Of a stretch of 64,000 nt of DNA, positions 35,280 to 46,900 are shown piece by piece. A program made the position numbers and the translations under genes. The DNA lies in NCBI RefSeq assembly GCF_964355755.1, contig NC_092671.1:35107304-35171303 (forward strand), written 5' to 3'. This DNA comes from Antedon mediterranea (lineage: Eukaryota; Echinodermata; Crinoidea; Comatulida; Antedonidae). A model generated the notes under the pieces. It did no database searches, was not told where the DNA came from, and saw only the letters and a program-made list of their open reading frames with translations. Each line of letters starts with the position of its first letter. The stretch's first letter is position 1.

Positions 35280-36515
35280 AGGATAAGTATGTTGAAGGTG
35301 TGGTTGATATAATTAAATGTACAGCGTGTTTAACAAAAGAGGGGGTGTGTTATATTTTTAGTAGACTATAGTTTTTAAATTGTTCACTATGTTTTTCATA
35401 GAAAGTGTTGTGTTTTGTTCAGTACAGTTGTTTATTTTTCTGCTTTGAGTTATAACAATTTTATTTGTAAATAGAAAACTGTATAGTATGTTAAGCCTGT
35501 ATTGTATTTTTTTAAATGCAAATGTTAAAAACCATATGTGGAAAAAGATCAATATTGTAGTTATAGATTTGGAAAAATAAGATATTGGTAGTTGATGGTT
35601 GTACACTAACTATCAAATGTGGTTATAGCATTCAAAATATGTTATATATATATATATATATATGTATAATATCAATAGGAGGGATATGTTGTAATCAAAT
35701 AAGAAAATTTGTTTAATTTATGTATGTACCCATTGTAAATTTTTCTTGGTTTTACAAAAATGCTAACAGCACCAACTGAATTGTTACTGGTATCCTATAT
35801 TTACATTTGGCACCTAAACCTCACTTTTTTCGATAATTAATTTCGTTTGTCGTAGCTGTAGTTTTCACAAAATATTATATTTTTCAGATGGTTATACAAA
35901 ATTATATTAAATAATTTTCATGGTAGTCAAAAGTATAAAAAATATATTAAATTCGACCTAATGTACCTAATTATTATAATATGATATCTGTTGTATATAC
36001 ATACTGTAGTGGAAATAGTAGGCATATGTATATGTATGTACACTGTATAAATTTTAATGTATATATTACAAGAACAATTAAAATAGAGCCACGTAAAATA
36101 TGACTGGATGTTGCCATTGAGGGCAGTATTACAACGAAATAAAACATGTTGATTGAGACTTTAATGATTTTAACGGTCGATGTAAAGACCTTTGATTTAG
36201 TAATGTAATGATCACATCTCTACTCGATTATTGTTTAAAGTCTCAATCGGTTTGCGATGCTTCAAAGTAGCACAAAGTTGACGCGCACGTATAAAAGCTG
36301 TTCGTTTATTGTCGAGATGTGCGTCAAATATGTGTTGCTTTGGCGTTGGTGACGATCGTAGTTTATGTGTCCGAATTGCTAGTTGATAAATAGGATGTAT
36401 TCTTTCAATTCGCTTGTGATTGTATGTGAATACAAAATGCTATTAAAACAAACAAGAAATTAAGAACATGGTTGTCGATGTTTCTATAACTTATGATAAA
36501 AGATGCACCATATAC
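35280..36515. other. intergenic stretch with a weak TATA-type promoter-like segment
   Basis: Bases 35647-35663 are a short (TA)n run. At 36151-36250 an inverted pair GATTGAGACTTTAA/TTTAAAGTCTCAATC flanks about 75 bases. A TATAAAAG at 36290-36297 sits in a locally GC-richer stretch (ACGCGCACG), which could mark a promoter, but no exon follows that I can support. Confidence 0.3.
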
Positions 36516-36519
36516 TCTT

Positions 36520-36664
36520 AAGGTCTGTCTACATTATATCAAACTTTATGTGACACAAAAAATCTGATGTGCCCATATATGGACATGATGATGTCATATC
36601 ACTACCATATTTGGGTACATCACACTGTTTTTGTCAAACTAGTTTGATAGTGTAGACAGAACTA
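36520..36664. mobile_element. AGCTCTGTCTACAC MITE, copy 3
   Basis: Ends GGTCTGTCTACATTATATCA and TTTGATAGTGTAGACAGAAC, with the family core CCATATATGGACATGATGAT. It is in the same orientation as copy 2. Confidence 0.7.
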
Positions 36665-37560
36665 TATACCTGCCAGCTGACTCATAATGTGTGAGTCTCG
36701 CGCATGAGGGCCGATTTGTTTAGGTCTCTCGCATACATGGCTATTTCTCACGTGTTACACTCTTCATGGAATAACCTAGTCTAGGTTATTTGTAAAATAA
36801 AAACATTTTGGCTCACATGGCATTTCATATGAATGATACGCAGAGAGAAAAATTGAAATGGAATACTAAAAACATAAAAAAGACTTGGTGCAAGTTTATG
36901 ACTAAACTAGCCTAGGTTCTAGATGGAGATTGTTCTTAAAAAGAAAAAGAAACATTTTTGACGTACATGGCGTGTCATAACTAACTAAATGCTGCTGCTG
37001 GTGGTGCTAGAGACTTGTAGAAAAAGTCTAGGAATAACCCACAAAAACCATAGTGAAAACCTTGTTTGGGGCAAAATATGTGTAGATTTCTACATGGAAA
37101 AGATGATTTTATTTTTTCAAATAATATATATAACACATCCCATGTTACAAACAGATTTACTTCAGTAAAACAAAGGGATTTTGTCTACAAAGAAATCCTA
37201 GGCCTAATAATAGTTTTTCATAAATGTCCTCAGCAGTTTTTACTGGACATTCAGATGCCAGGTAAGTCTCCCATTCTTTGTATTTCTTCTTTTCAATTAT
37301 GCAAGTTTTTCTAATTTGAATAGGGTAGCCAATTACTTTTGATAATTTATTAGCCACCTGTCTGTAATATAATATACCATTTAAATTGTTTTTACCTTTC
37401 CTTTATTTATTTTCATTTTTTAATTATCTGTCGCATAGTTGTTCTTGACTTAAAATAAAGTTACATGCCTTAAATTTGGTCTCCATGATTTTTGCACTTA
37501 TATTTAATTGAGACCTTTATTTAAAACTTTTATTTGATAGAGCGCCACCACTGAAATTGT
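36665..37560. other. intergenic stretch, nothing recognised
   Basis: Short overlapping open frames near 37066-37357 occur on both strands and show no domain. No repeat partner was found. Confidence 0.35.
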
Positions 37561-37602
37561 CACGTGACATGAAAACCAGGAAGATTTTGATTCCAAGATG
37601 GC
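37561..37602 (+). promoter_or_regulatory. candidate TATA-less promoter upstream of the RN-tre-like gene
   Basis: Three housekeeping-promoter motifs cluster within 42 bases: E-box CACGTG (37561-37566), an ETS-type CCAGGAAG (37576-37583) and a YY1-type CAAGATGGC on the plus strand (37594-37602). YY1 AAGATGGC motifs usually sit just downstream of the start site in TATA-less genes, which would put transcription rightward from about 37590. The first coding exon, 6.3 kb downstream, begins six bases after its acceptor, so a 5' UTR exon is required upstream. The donor of that exon was not identified. Confidence 0.4.
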
Positions 37603-38246
37603 AGCTTAGTACGTAGGCACAAGAAATGCTGCGAACTAAATTGGTTGTTTTCTACATTTTCTGAGGACTTTTGATAATACAAATCCTATTGATATACTAC
37701 CTGTTTTTATACTGGATTTACAATGATGTGGGAGAAAGGTTGATTTTTGTTTGACTTGGAAATTAAAACAAAACATCCTCGATCGTACGTGCACTCTGGT
37801 TGTTTCTCTGTGTGCGGTCTGTTTATGTTTGTTGGAATAGGCCTTCTGCCCTGTCTGGTCTCTACCCTTTACAGGAAGTGATTATAGCCGATAGGCCTAG
37901 TTGGGGTAACACTAATTAATTGGAGGAAATATATTATTAAGAGGTAACATTTTGATAAACACATCGCTGAAATATATTGGAAGTTGTTATTGCTATTTTT
38001 ATTTTTGTCAATGAAATTGGAAATTATGAATTGTTATCAAATGAAGAAATGTTATTTTTGTCCGCCAGAAAAATGGGCATGATACTTTTTAAATAAAAAT
38101 GGCTAGCCTAGGCCTTATTTTACTTTCTGGTTTTGGTTAGTTAGACGAGCAGGCCCTATAATATTCATTCAAGAAGGGCTATTGTAGTCCTATATATCAT
38201 GTGCTAGCCTAGCAAAAGACTAGCCTACTTGTTAATGTTTGTTTAA

Positions 38247-38573
38247 TGCACTTGTCAATTGTATGACCCACTATACGACCCCCGGGAGAGGTGCGTCATT
38301 TACAAATAATTACTGACGCAGGGGTGCGTCAAAAAACCTAGATGGTACGTCACATCAATGAACAAGGTGTGTCAATGTCCGTCACTTTACCACCCACCAT
38401 ATCATAAACAACATGGTCACAGTGCGTCAAAATGGGTGCGTCATGGTCACCTAAAGGTAAGTCACCTTTTTGACGCACGGGTGCGTCATGGTATTCAAAA
38501 GTATGACGCACATCGGACAAATGACGCACCTCTCCCGGGGGTCGTATAGTGGGTCATACAATTGACAAGTGCA
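38247..38573. mobile_element. long-TIR palindromic element Y, copy 1
   Basis: The ends form inverted repeats of about 55 bases with no mismatch that I see, from TGCACTTGTCAATTG through ACGACCCCCGGGAGAGGTGC to GTCATTT. The 327-bp whole can fold on itself. The interior is built from TGACGCACC/GGTGCGTCA words. A related copy follows 40 bp later. Confidence 0.75.
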
Positions 38574-38614
38574 TAACTGACTCAGACTGGAGTGAGGTTG
38601 TACCCACACAATCC

Positions 38615-38927
38615 CACAATACAACCCCTGGGAGAGGTGCGTCATTTATCCAATGTGCTAGCGTCGAACCTTATGTATACTATCTATATGATGCACCCCA
38701 GGCCCTGCATCAAAAAAATGACTGAATGAGATGAAAATGACGCACCAAATTTTTAATTAGTGACGGAACTTTTAGACAATGACAAAACATGACTGTCCTT
38801 TTGTGGTAAAGCGACCGACATTGACACACCACTGTTCGTTGAGTTGAGGTACCATGTAGGTTTTTTTAAAGAATCCTTGTGTCATTAATTTGTAAATGAC
38901 GCACCTCTCCTGGTGGTTGTATTGTGT
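38615..38927. mobile_element. long-TIR palindromic element Y, copy 2
   Basis: Ends CACAATACAACCCCTGGGAG and the inverse of CACAATACAACCACCAGGAG share AGAGGTGCGTCATTTA with copy 1. It is more diverged than copy 1, and the interior also has TGACGCACC words. Confidence 0.65.
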
Positions 38928-38929
38928 CT

Positions 38930-39820
38930 TAATAATATTAAATCAATCAACATTAAATACTAGGGATAATTCCTTGATAATAATAATTTGTCATACTGTA
39001 CAGTACATTATTTTTCTTTGTTTTTCCCTTGCTGTCCTTCCTACCTTCATAGGTAATACTGTAGTGATACCAACACACAGTCTACATCCAAATTGCAGAC
39101 GTTCCAACTTTCCCTCCTCCTGGAGCGTCCCGAATTTTCATACAATACAATCTTCTGATATTAACAAAATCTCCCAAAATTTTAGTTTTAGAAAAATTCA
39201 TTAACAATTTGTAAACTAAAATTACACTGTACTTATATAGGCTAGTCAGTTGCTGCGCCCTCATACATACTGTAGGAAAATGGTATTTTTAATCATTTTA
39301 TGCCGAAATTAAAATTTTAAATTCTTTTTTTTTTTAATACAGGTATTCTGACTGCTCCCAACAAGTGCTCTAATAGATGTCATTAAATACTATCAATGAG
39401 GAATCAAATATTATCAAACATGGATGGTGAGATATTGACTTGTACTATAATAGCTGTAGGCGGGTATAGAGGGCATGGCCTTGGCCTCTCCCCCCCCCCT
39501 CCCCCCCCCCCCCGTAGGAGGAGGGAAGTATGTAAATTTAGAAATTTACAATGCACAAAAAATCAGCACGCCATTATTTCAAAATCCTGAATCCGCCACT
39601 GAAAAAGAACATTCTGCTTCGGCATTAAATTAAATCAGCTTATAAAACAAGAAAGTACATGAAATAATCCTCTGAACAAAATCTGATTTTTTTCATAACA
39701 CTCAAAAAACATTCTATCACTACGGGTAATACACAGTATTCACAGTAATGTAGACTGGGACATTTTCCATACTATTTTCTGTTTTTTTTTTCCCTGTTTT
39801 AGCCCTACTAAATAAGCTCT
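38930..39820. other. intergenic stretch with a poly-C run
   Basis: Bases 39484-39513 are almost entirely C, beside a GTAGGAGGAGGG segment. Short frames here are not protein-like. Confidence 0.4.
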
Positions 39821-39822
39821 AA

Positions 39823-40128
39823 GTCATTCTAGGCCTACTCTACAGCAAGTCATTCTAGGCCTACTCTAAGTCATTCTAGGCATACTCTACAGTAAGTCAT
39901 TCTAGGCCTACTCTAAGTCATTTTATGCCTACTCTACAGTAAGTCATTTCAGGCCTACTCTACAGTAAGTCATTTTAGGCCTACTCTAAGTCATTCTAGG
40001 CCTACTCTAAGTCATTCTAGGCCTACTCTAACTAAGTCATTCTATGCCTACTCTACAGTAAGTCATTCTAGGCCTACTCTACAGTTAGTCATTCTAGGCC
40101 TACTCTAAGTCTAAGTCATTCTATGCCT
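39823..40128. repeat. 21-bp minisatellite
   Basis: Units of AGTCATTCTAGGCCTACTCT type recur about 13 times, some with an extra ACAGTA insertion (AGTCATTCTAGGCCTACTCT then ACAGTA). The mixture of 21-bp and about 26-bp units shows that the array grew from two variants. Confidence 0.85.
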
Positions 40129-40403
40129 ACAACAGTATACAGTACAAGCCTTGCTTCTGTAGGCATACTGTAATCATTCATTCTAGGCCTATTTTGTCTA
40201 TACGTCTTGCTTCTATAAACATTCATGTTGGGCCTATTGTAATTACGGTATAATAGCATACTGGATTAGGCAGTTAATTAAGAATAGATTTTGTGTGGTA
40301 TTATCAACTTCTAATTTAATTACAGTAAGTAAGTGCTCTCTACTTAATGTAGGAAATTACTTATCAGCTAGAACATGTTTATTTTAGAATCATTTCATGT
40401 GCA

Positions 40404-40830
40404 TGTCTGTTGTGAGCATGGTTGACCTGTCTGTCGTCAGCAGGGTTGACCTGTCTGTTGTGAGCATGGTTGACCTGTCTGTCGTCAGCAGGGTTGACCT
40501 GTCTGTTGTAAGCATGGTTGACCTGTCTGTCATCAGCAGGGTTGACCTGCCTGTCGTCAGCAGGGTTAACATGTCTGTTGTGAGCATGGTTGACCTGTCT
40601 GTTGTCAGCAGGGTTGACCTGCCTGTCGTCAGCAGGGTTGACATGTTGTGAGCAGGGTTGACCTACCGGTCTTCAGCAGGGTTGACATGTTAGTTGTGAG
40701 CAGAGTTAACATGCCTGTCGTGAGCAGGGTTGGCATGTCTGTTGTGAGCAGGGTTAACATGTCTGTTGTGAGCAGGGTTGACATGTCTGTTGTGAGCAGA
40801 GTTTACCTGCCTGTTGTCAGCAGGGTTGAG
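40404..40830. repeat. 24-bp minisatellite
   Basis: A 24-bp unit of GAGCAGGGTTGACCTGTCTG type recurs about 17 times with GTGAGC/GTCAGC and CATG/CAGG variants. Because 24 is divisible by three, frames on both strands stay open (VDLSVVSR-like on the plus strand, STLLTTDR-like on the minus strand). These are repeat artefacts, not genes. Confidence 0.9.
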
Positions 40831-40875
40831 CACAATCAGATTATTATCAAATCTAGAAATGAAAGTGTACTATAG

Positions 40876-42392
40876 TATAGTGTCAATATTAGATTCAAAT
40901 TATTCACATAGTATAACAAATACTATATTATCATCACAGTAAAGTGTAGCAATATCAACAAGCCATGCAAATATTGTATTGTGTAGTGAGTACAGTATTA
41001 TTATGGGTGTTGCTGCAGTGCTAGTGATGACACAGGCCTTGGCTATCTGTTTAACATACCAAACTATATTTGGAACATCTAAAGGTTAATATCATAGAGG
41101 TAAAATAAACTATGATAACAGTTTTACTCGCTGTGTACCTGTTATTGGTGAAGTTGAGTCAAAAAATGTAATATAGTTTATGCAATAAATAAATGCACAG
41201 TTATGTTTAACTTTATGTTTAAATTCAGTCAAAATGTTAACATAACAATCTGGGTAAAAACAACTTAATTTAAATCATTGGTTTAAAAAAAATTATTACT
41301 GTAAGTATTATTTAAAACACGTTGTGAGCGATTTGTACAGTAAAACCATTTTGCATGTTGCATTTTTTATTTTTTGGGCAGCTCATTGTGGTTCTGAAGG
41401 TAAAAATCACTGATGCAATACAGATTAGGATTGGTAAATCTGCCAGAATGAGAAGCGTAACAATTGTCTATTGCTTATCCATGGTATATTTCAGACACAA
41501 AAAACGATACTCTGTGAGTCTGAGCATACACTAACATCAACAATAGATGTTCATTGTAAACATTCATTAAAATGAATGCTGTTTATCATTTTGTTACCAA
41601 AACTCTATTATTGATTGACCATTGGGTCTGCTATTATAGCCTCGGAATGAAATTCCCAAGTCTTGTTAATTATAAATCACATTGATTTAAGAATCTATTC
41701 AACATGCAGTTTAATTATAAACATTATTTATGCTTTATTTCGCTTTATTCAACCATGGAGAAACCTAAGATTCAACCCATAGACATTTAGAACCGTGAAA
41801 GCCCTAAGGAGTATAGAAGAAGTCCATGAACCATTATTACTTCACACATGAAGAAGTCATGACCTAGAAATTGATCAAATTAGGGTTTAGTTTCACTACT
41901 AATGAAAATGAGATTGTAGTATTTGCCAGATGCTGTGCTTGTATGTTTTGATTTATTAGGTGATGCAGTACAGTAGTTTGGTATTGTTTCTGTTTAAAGT
42001 TTCTCTTCATCAATCTTTATCACTTTTTCACAGTTATTTATGGTCAGGGTTGTACAATAACACTTTCATGTACGGTATATTGAATGTTACTTCGCCTCAT
42101 TGAAATATAACCTTTCATCATTCACCTCATGCCATTATTTGTACAATTCATAAACATTCATTATTTGTATGTACCGTAATATCTAGTAAATGTGATCTGT
42201 TTATCATTTTTTTCATAAATCATGTGTTTATTAGTATTTCACATTTACTAAACCTCAGCCCTGCTATAAGTTAGGTCATTTTATCAAAATTTATTCATTT
42301 GAGTTTTTCAATTTCAATCAATGAAATATATTTGTTTACAGGTTAGTTTTTCCTCAGTATATGTAAAATCGCTATCCAACATTTTTTATTTA
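40876..42392. other. intergenic or intronic stretch, nothing recognised
   Basis: AT-rich with scattered TACAGTA/TACTGTA words. If the promoter at 37.6 kb is right, this is 5' UTR intron of the RN-tre-like gene. Confidence 0.35.
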
Positions 42393-42394
42393 TA

Positions 42395-42502
42395 CCGTAT
42401 TTATTTGAAATGTGAAATTGTGTATTATATGCATGTGGCGGGCTTTAATTTATTTGAGGAAGGTGTTTATACAAACCGGGGCGTTTATTCAAATGAATAC
42501 AG
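42395..42502. mobile_element. short TA-flanked MITE, CCGTATTTATTTGAA family
   Basis: The left end CCGTATTTATTTGAA and right end TTCAAATGAATACAG are imperfect inverted repeats. TA lies outside both, and GGGGCGTTTATTC lies inside the right end. It is 108 bp with no coding capacity. Confidence 0.5.
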
Positions 42503-43084
42503 TATATCATGATGAGCAACCATCCACAGCTTACTGTACACTGTACAGTAGGTTTGTAATGGTCAGACAGGTCACAAATTTGTAAACTCCATCTGGTTCT
42601 GTTTGTGTACTTATGTTTATTACATGTGCATTGGTCCTTATTACGCAGCTGTTCTAATTAGTGCAAGTTGTAATTTATAATGAGGAAGTGTATCATCACA
42701 TCCGAGCATGTTCTGTTTTTATGAATATGAATATCAAACTTATTTAAATATTTCACACAGAACTAAATGTTATAAAATTTTAAAAATATGAACAGTATAT
42801 TTTATGTACTTTACCTAATAACTGATACAGTAAATAAGGTAAATTTTGAATTGGTTTTAAAATGGAATTCTGTAAGGCTAGAAGTAGAATTGAGTAAAAG
42901 GGGAATTTTAACTGTCCCAAGGAGCGAGTAATAAATCTGTTTTTTGTTTACTGTCCAGCAATACATCTATCAGTATCATACTGCAGATATTTTCTGATCA
43001 ATTTTACGTTCCTATCACGGGTTTTACTAGCCACTCGTCCAGTGAGAAAGATGAAATAGAAGGAATATTCAACATCTTCTCTTT

Positions 43085-43327
43085 CATGCCTCCTACGTCC
43101 GCCATGCCTCCTACGTCCGCCATGCCTCCTACGTCCGCCATGCCTCCTTACGTCCGCCATGCCTCCTTACGTCCGCCATGCCTCCTTACGTCCGCCATGC
43201 CTCCTTACGTCCGCCATGCCTCCTTACGTCCGCCATGCCTCCTTACGTCCGCCCTTCCCCCTACGTCCGCCCTGCCCCCTACGTCCGCCCTGCCCCCTAC
43301 GTCCGCCCTGCCCCCTACGTCTGCCCT
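43085..43327. repeat. 18-19-bp minisatellite
   Basis: Units CATGCCTCCTACGTCCGC (18), CATGCCTCCTTACGTCCGC (19) and CCTGCCCCCTACGTCCGC (18) occur in three consecutive blocks of at least three units each. It is much GC-richer than its surroundings. Proline/arginine-rich frames over it are repeat artefacts, because the 19-bp block would shift any frame. Confidence 0.9.
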
Positions 43328-43893
43328 GCTTTCTAGTCGTCTTGAAAAACAAGATTACAATAGAAATTCACAACTGTATGATACTAGAATAGACTGATTA
43401 AATAGAAAGATTTAAATTCAGAGAAATTTGAAAGTCACACAATCATCAAGCCTCTGCTAATTGGGTACTTCAAGGTATCAAGTTATTTTTGGATGTTAAT
43501 TTTACTTCAGAAGGAGATTCATTTATAGTTAAACATTATTTGAAAATTGCTGATTTATTCTTATTATTATTGAGAGTATTCAAGTTTGATAGTCTTTTCA
43601 AGTCGAGAATATAGGTTTGCTTTCTTGAATTTTTTCCTAAAGCTTGGTTCCCATTTAGACATAATGCAATAACGTACTGTAAGCCCACCATAAAGTAATC
43701 TGACCAATCATGAGACTATGGATCACCCAAACTGTCACTTGTGTGCTGCATCTATGTTAAGAACACTATAAGAAGGAAAAATTAGGCAGTTTTCTTTTTA
43801 TTATTTAAAGTTAATTTTGTTTTCATTTTCAAAATTAATGATATACAGTATATATAATAATGTTGTTCATGATATTTTATATTTTTAGATACT

Positions 43894-43959
43894 ATGGACC
43901 AAGAATTAATTGAAAGGGCCAATAAGGAAAGAGAAGAGATTGTATCAAAATATGCAAAG
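43894..43959 (+). CDS. RN-tre-like gene, coding exon 1
   Basis: The acceptor TATTTTTAG ends at 43888, five non-coding bases follow, then ATG. It encodes residues 1-22. The donor is GTGAGT at 43960, phase 0. Confidence 0.8.
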
Positions 43960-46900
43960 GTGAGTAAAGTAAAGAAATACTGTATTTGATGACATTATCA
44001 TCAGCAGTCATTGTCCCACAGTACAGTAGCCACAGAGTGTGGGTGTCAAAAGGTGTGATTAGGAGTGATGGTACAGTATAATGATAATATTGAACTAGCT
44101 TGTGATAGGCATGGGTTCAAGCCTATCTGACCATAATGATTAAATTCTTAGGCAAGATGCTTACTCTCACTGCCTCGTCCTTCAGATGGGACATAAAGCC
44201 GTTTGTGGTTAGTTTGGTAATCTACACTACAGAGAATGAATGTTCGTGTGTACGTAGCTTACTTTAGAAACATAAATATTGCGAAAGTAAGCTACTGTTA
44301 CAATCCCAGTTTAGGTCATAAAGTACCTTTATTTTTTCATGTGCAACCCAGTATTAATTAAGTAATTAATACACTACAGTGTGTTGCATAATTCATGGAA
44401 TTAAAACTATAGTAAGTGGTTGATTCTCATGTTATGTTGTGTTCACATGCACTAAAGTATAGCATAGAACGCAGTCAAGGTGATCCAAATCTTATTAGTT
44501 TTGTATCATTCCCTAATGTATTGTAACTCAGATCATGGAGAAGTTACTCCAAGCTCAGATAAACTGTGTTTTCAGAGACTGTACATCCAATTTAACTTTA
44601 CAGTTAACTCTTGTTAGGTTTCAGAATGTAACGTCAGACAAGGTGTACAGTTATAGTAAATACATTCCCATTGCATAACACAGGTACCTACTTTATAATC
44701 GTGTAATGTTTGTGTTTGAACACAGAACAAACCACAGTAAAACTTAGGTTATAAAGCTCAGTCTACACTATCAAACTAGTTTGACAAAGATGTGCCCAAA
44801 TACCAAATATGATAGTAATTAATATGCCCAATTATGGTAGGTAGTGATATGACATCATCATGTGCATACTGTATATGAGCACATCATATTTTCAGGCCTC
44901 GAATTTGGGGATTTTAGGGGCAAGGCCATTTGGCCTCCGGTTTTCGTTGATTTGAGGGGCACCAAGGCCAAATGGGAGGGCACCAAGGCCATTTGTTTTA
45001 AATCGAAGGGGCACCAAGGCCAAAATTAAAAAATATTTTAATAACTAGGCCAAAATTAAAAAATAGCTTGTTTCCGGTTGAGCGCCCGGGTGGAATTTTT
45101 TTCAAAAAAAAAAAAATTCTACCCGCAAACATTTTTGGGGGAATTTCCCCTATTCATCAGATTGCGTAGTAGTAGTAGGAGAGGACTGTCTACATCTTTT
45201 TGTATTTCATTATATATAAATATTACGTGTATTTACGATCCATATAAATAATAATTATTAAGGTACGATGTTTAGCGTTCACAGTTGTTTCGTTTAGTTT
45301 CAAACAATGCGATAAAAAAAAGGCATGTGAAGCCAGGCCCAACAGGTAAAGACCCTACACTAAGGCGCAGCGGACGGAGAACACAGGTTACAATTTAAAC
45401 AATTTGTTTGTAGGCCTACAACTATTCATACACAGAGTGTTAACCACGGTAAAAATCAAGCCAATGACATTATGTTGTAGAATATAAATTATTGTTATTT
45501 TCCGAGTTTTGATTTCTGAAGCTTTTTTGTTAGTATAATCCATATTCATAAGAATTCAAAACACGGACGGACGCCGACCCCTCTCTCTCTGTTTAGGCTT
45601 CTGCACGTGTATTGTGGACTATACCATTTCCTTGAGTTCGGTAAAAACGCGTTTGTTAATTTAGTGTACGACGTCGTTAAACAAGATTTTTCGATGATCT
45701 GTCGGCTGGATTATTGAGGTGGGTGCGATAAAATATAAATATAATATACTTCCAACGATCTTCGGGTTGAGGTACCGGTTTAACTTTAGTACTAAAAGTT
45801 GACACCCCTAATTTTACACGTATAATGGAATGGACTACACCATGCAGGAACGCACATGGTATTTTCATATCAGAGGGTGCGTGTACGTCAAAAGGAATTG
45901 TTTTTCCAACGACCGATCCTCTTCGTGTGAAATTTCTTATCAGAGGGTGCGTGTGCGTCAAATGGAATTGTTTTCCCAATGTATTGAATCGCGTGTGCTT
46001 GATCGGTTCGGCGGCGGGAGGATAGGCTAGGCTAGGAGTGCGTGTAATTTTTTTTTCAACGAAGGCGGCTAGCTCGATTATTGAGGCGGGGGTGGTGCGA
46101 CTTTAATACTTCCAGTGACCTCCGATCGAGGAACGTTTTTAGCTTTATTATTAAAAGTGTACACCACTGTATTTTAATGTACTATCTATACCATTATTTA
46201 CCACGCACGGCGGCCGGGACGATATTGTTTTGGTTATATAAATATGTTCGATGTTTTCTCTAAGTAAATGCGTTTTTTAGGGAAATCCCCTTTACAACGA
46301 AGACAGGCGATAGTTTTGCGTCTCGTCCGATATTCTTGACATTATTTTCTATCTACTTCAGTGGTTTTTATTGTGGTAAAACTCGGGAAGGGCACTCACG
46401 GCCAACGCAAAAAAAAGGGCAGGCCAGTAGTGGCCGTGGGTGCTATTAATTTTCGAGGGCAGTGAGGCCAACTGGGAGGGCACCGACGGCACTGGCCGCG
46501 GTGGCCGCGGTAAAATTCGAGGCCTGTATTTTGTTACTAGTCGCATAAAGTTTGATAGTGTAGACTTTTCCAGTTACAAAATGACTTGTATAAAAATTAG
46601 CCATCAAAACTATGTGATTGATCTGGTAGATAGTCAAAATATAATCAGCTTTATTGTATAGACCTGCAGTTTCAACAATAGAGATCATCCAACCCAATGT
46701 ATGGTTGAAGCAGCCTTTTGTTGTACCCTGTGGGTGATAACACACTCGGATGCATCTAGTAGAAACACACCCTAAGACAGGTACAATAAAGGTAAATTAG
46801 TAAAATAATTTGTTCACAAATTAAGTCCCATTCCCTACATTTTTTAGATCTAATTTCAGGTCACAAACTGCATTGTACAATTAATAAGCCTCCTAACGAA

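Noticed and set aside
36290-36320. TATAAAAG as a TATA-box promoter
   Set aside because: Kept only as a note in the region entry: no downstream exon or initiator could be supported, and the hexamer is common in AT-rich DNA.
40390-40875. Long open frames on both strands with VDLSVVSR or STLLTTDR repeats
   Set aside because: A 24-bp minisatellite keeps every stop-free frame open; this is not evidence of a repeat protein.
45677-46030. Overlapping frames of 66-100 codons inside the nested transposon, considered as a transposase fragment
   Set aside because: No DDE-type motif, zinc finger or known family signature. The frames arise from a 71-bp direct duplication.
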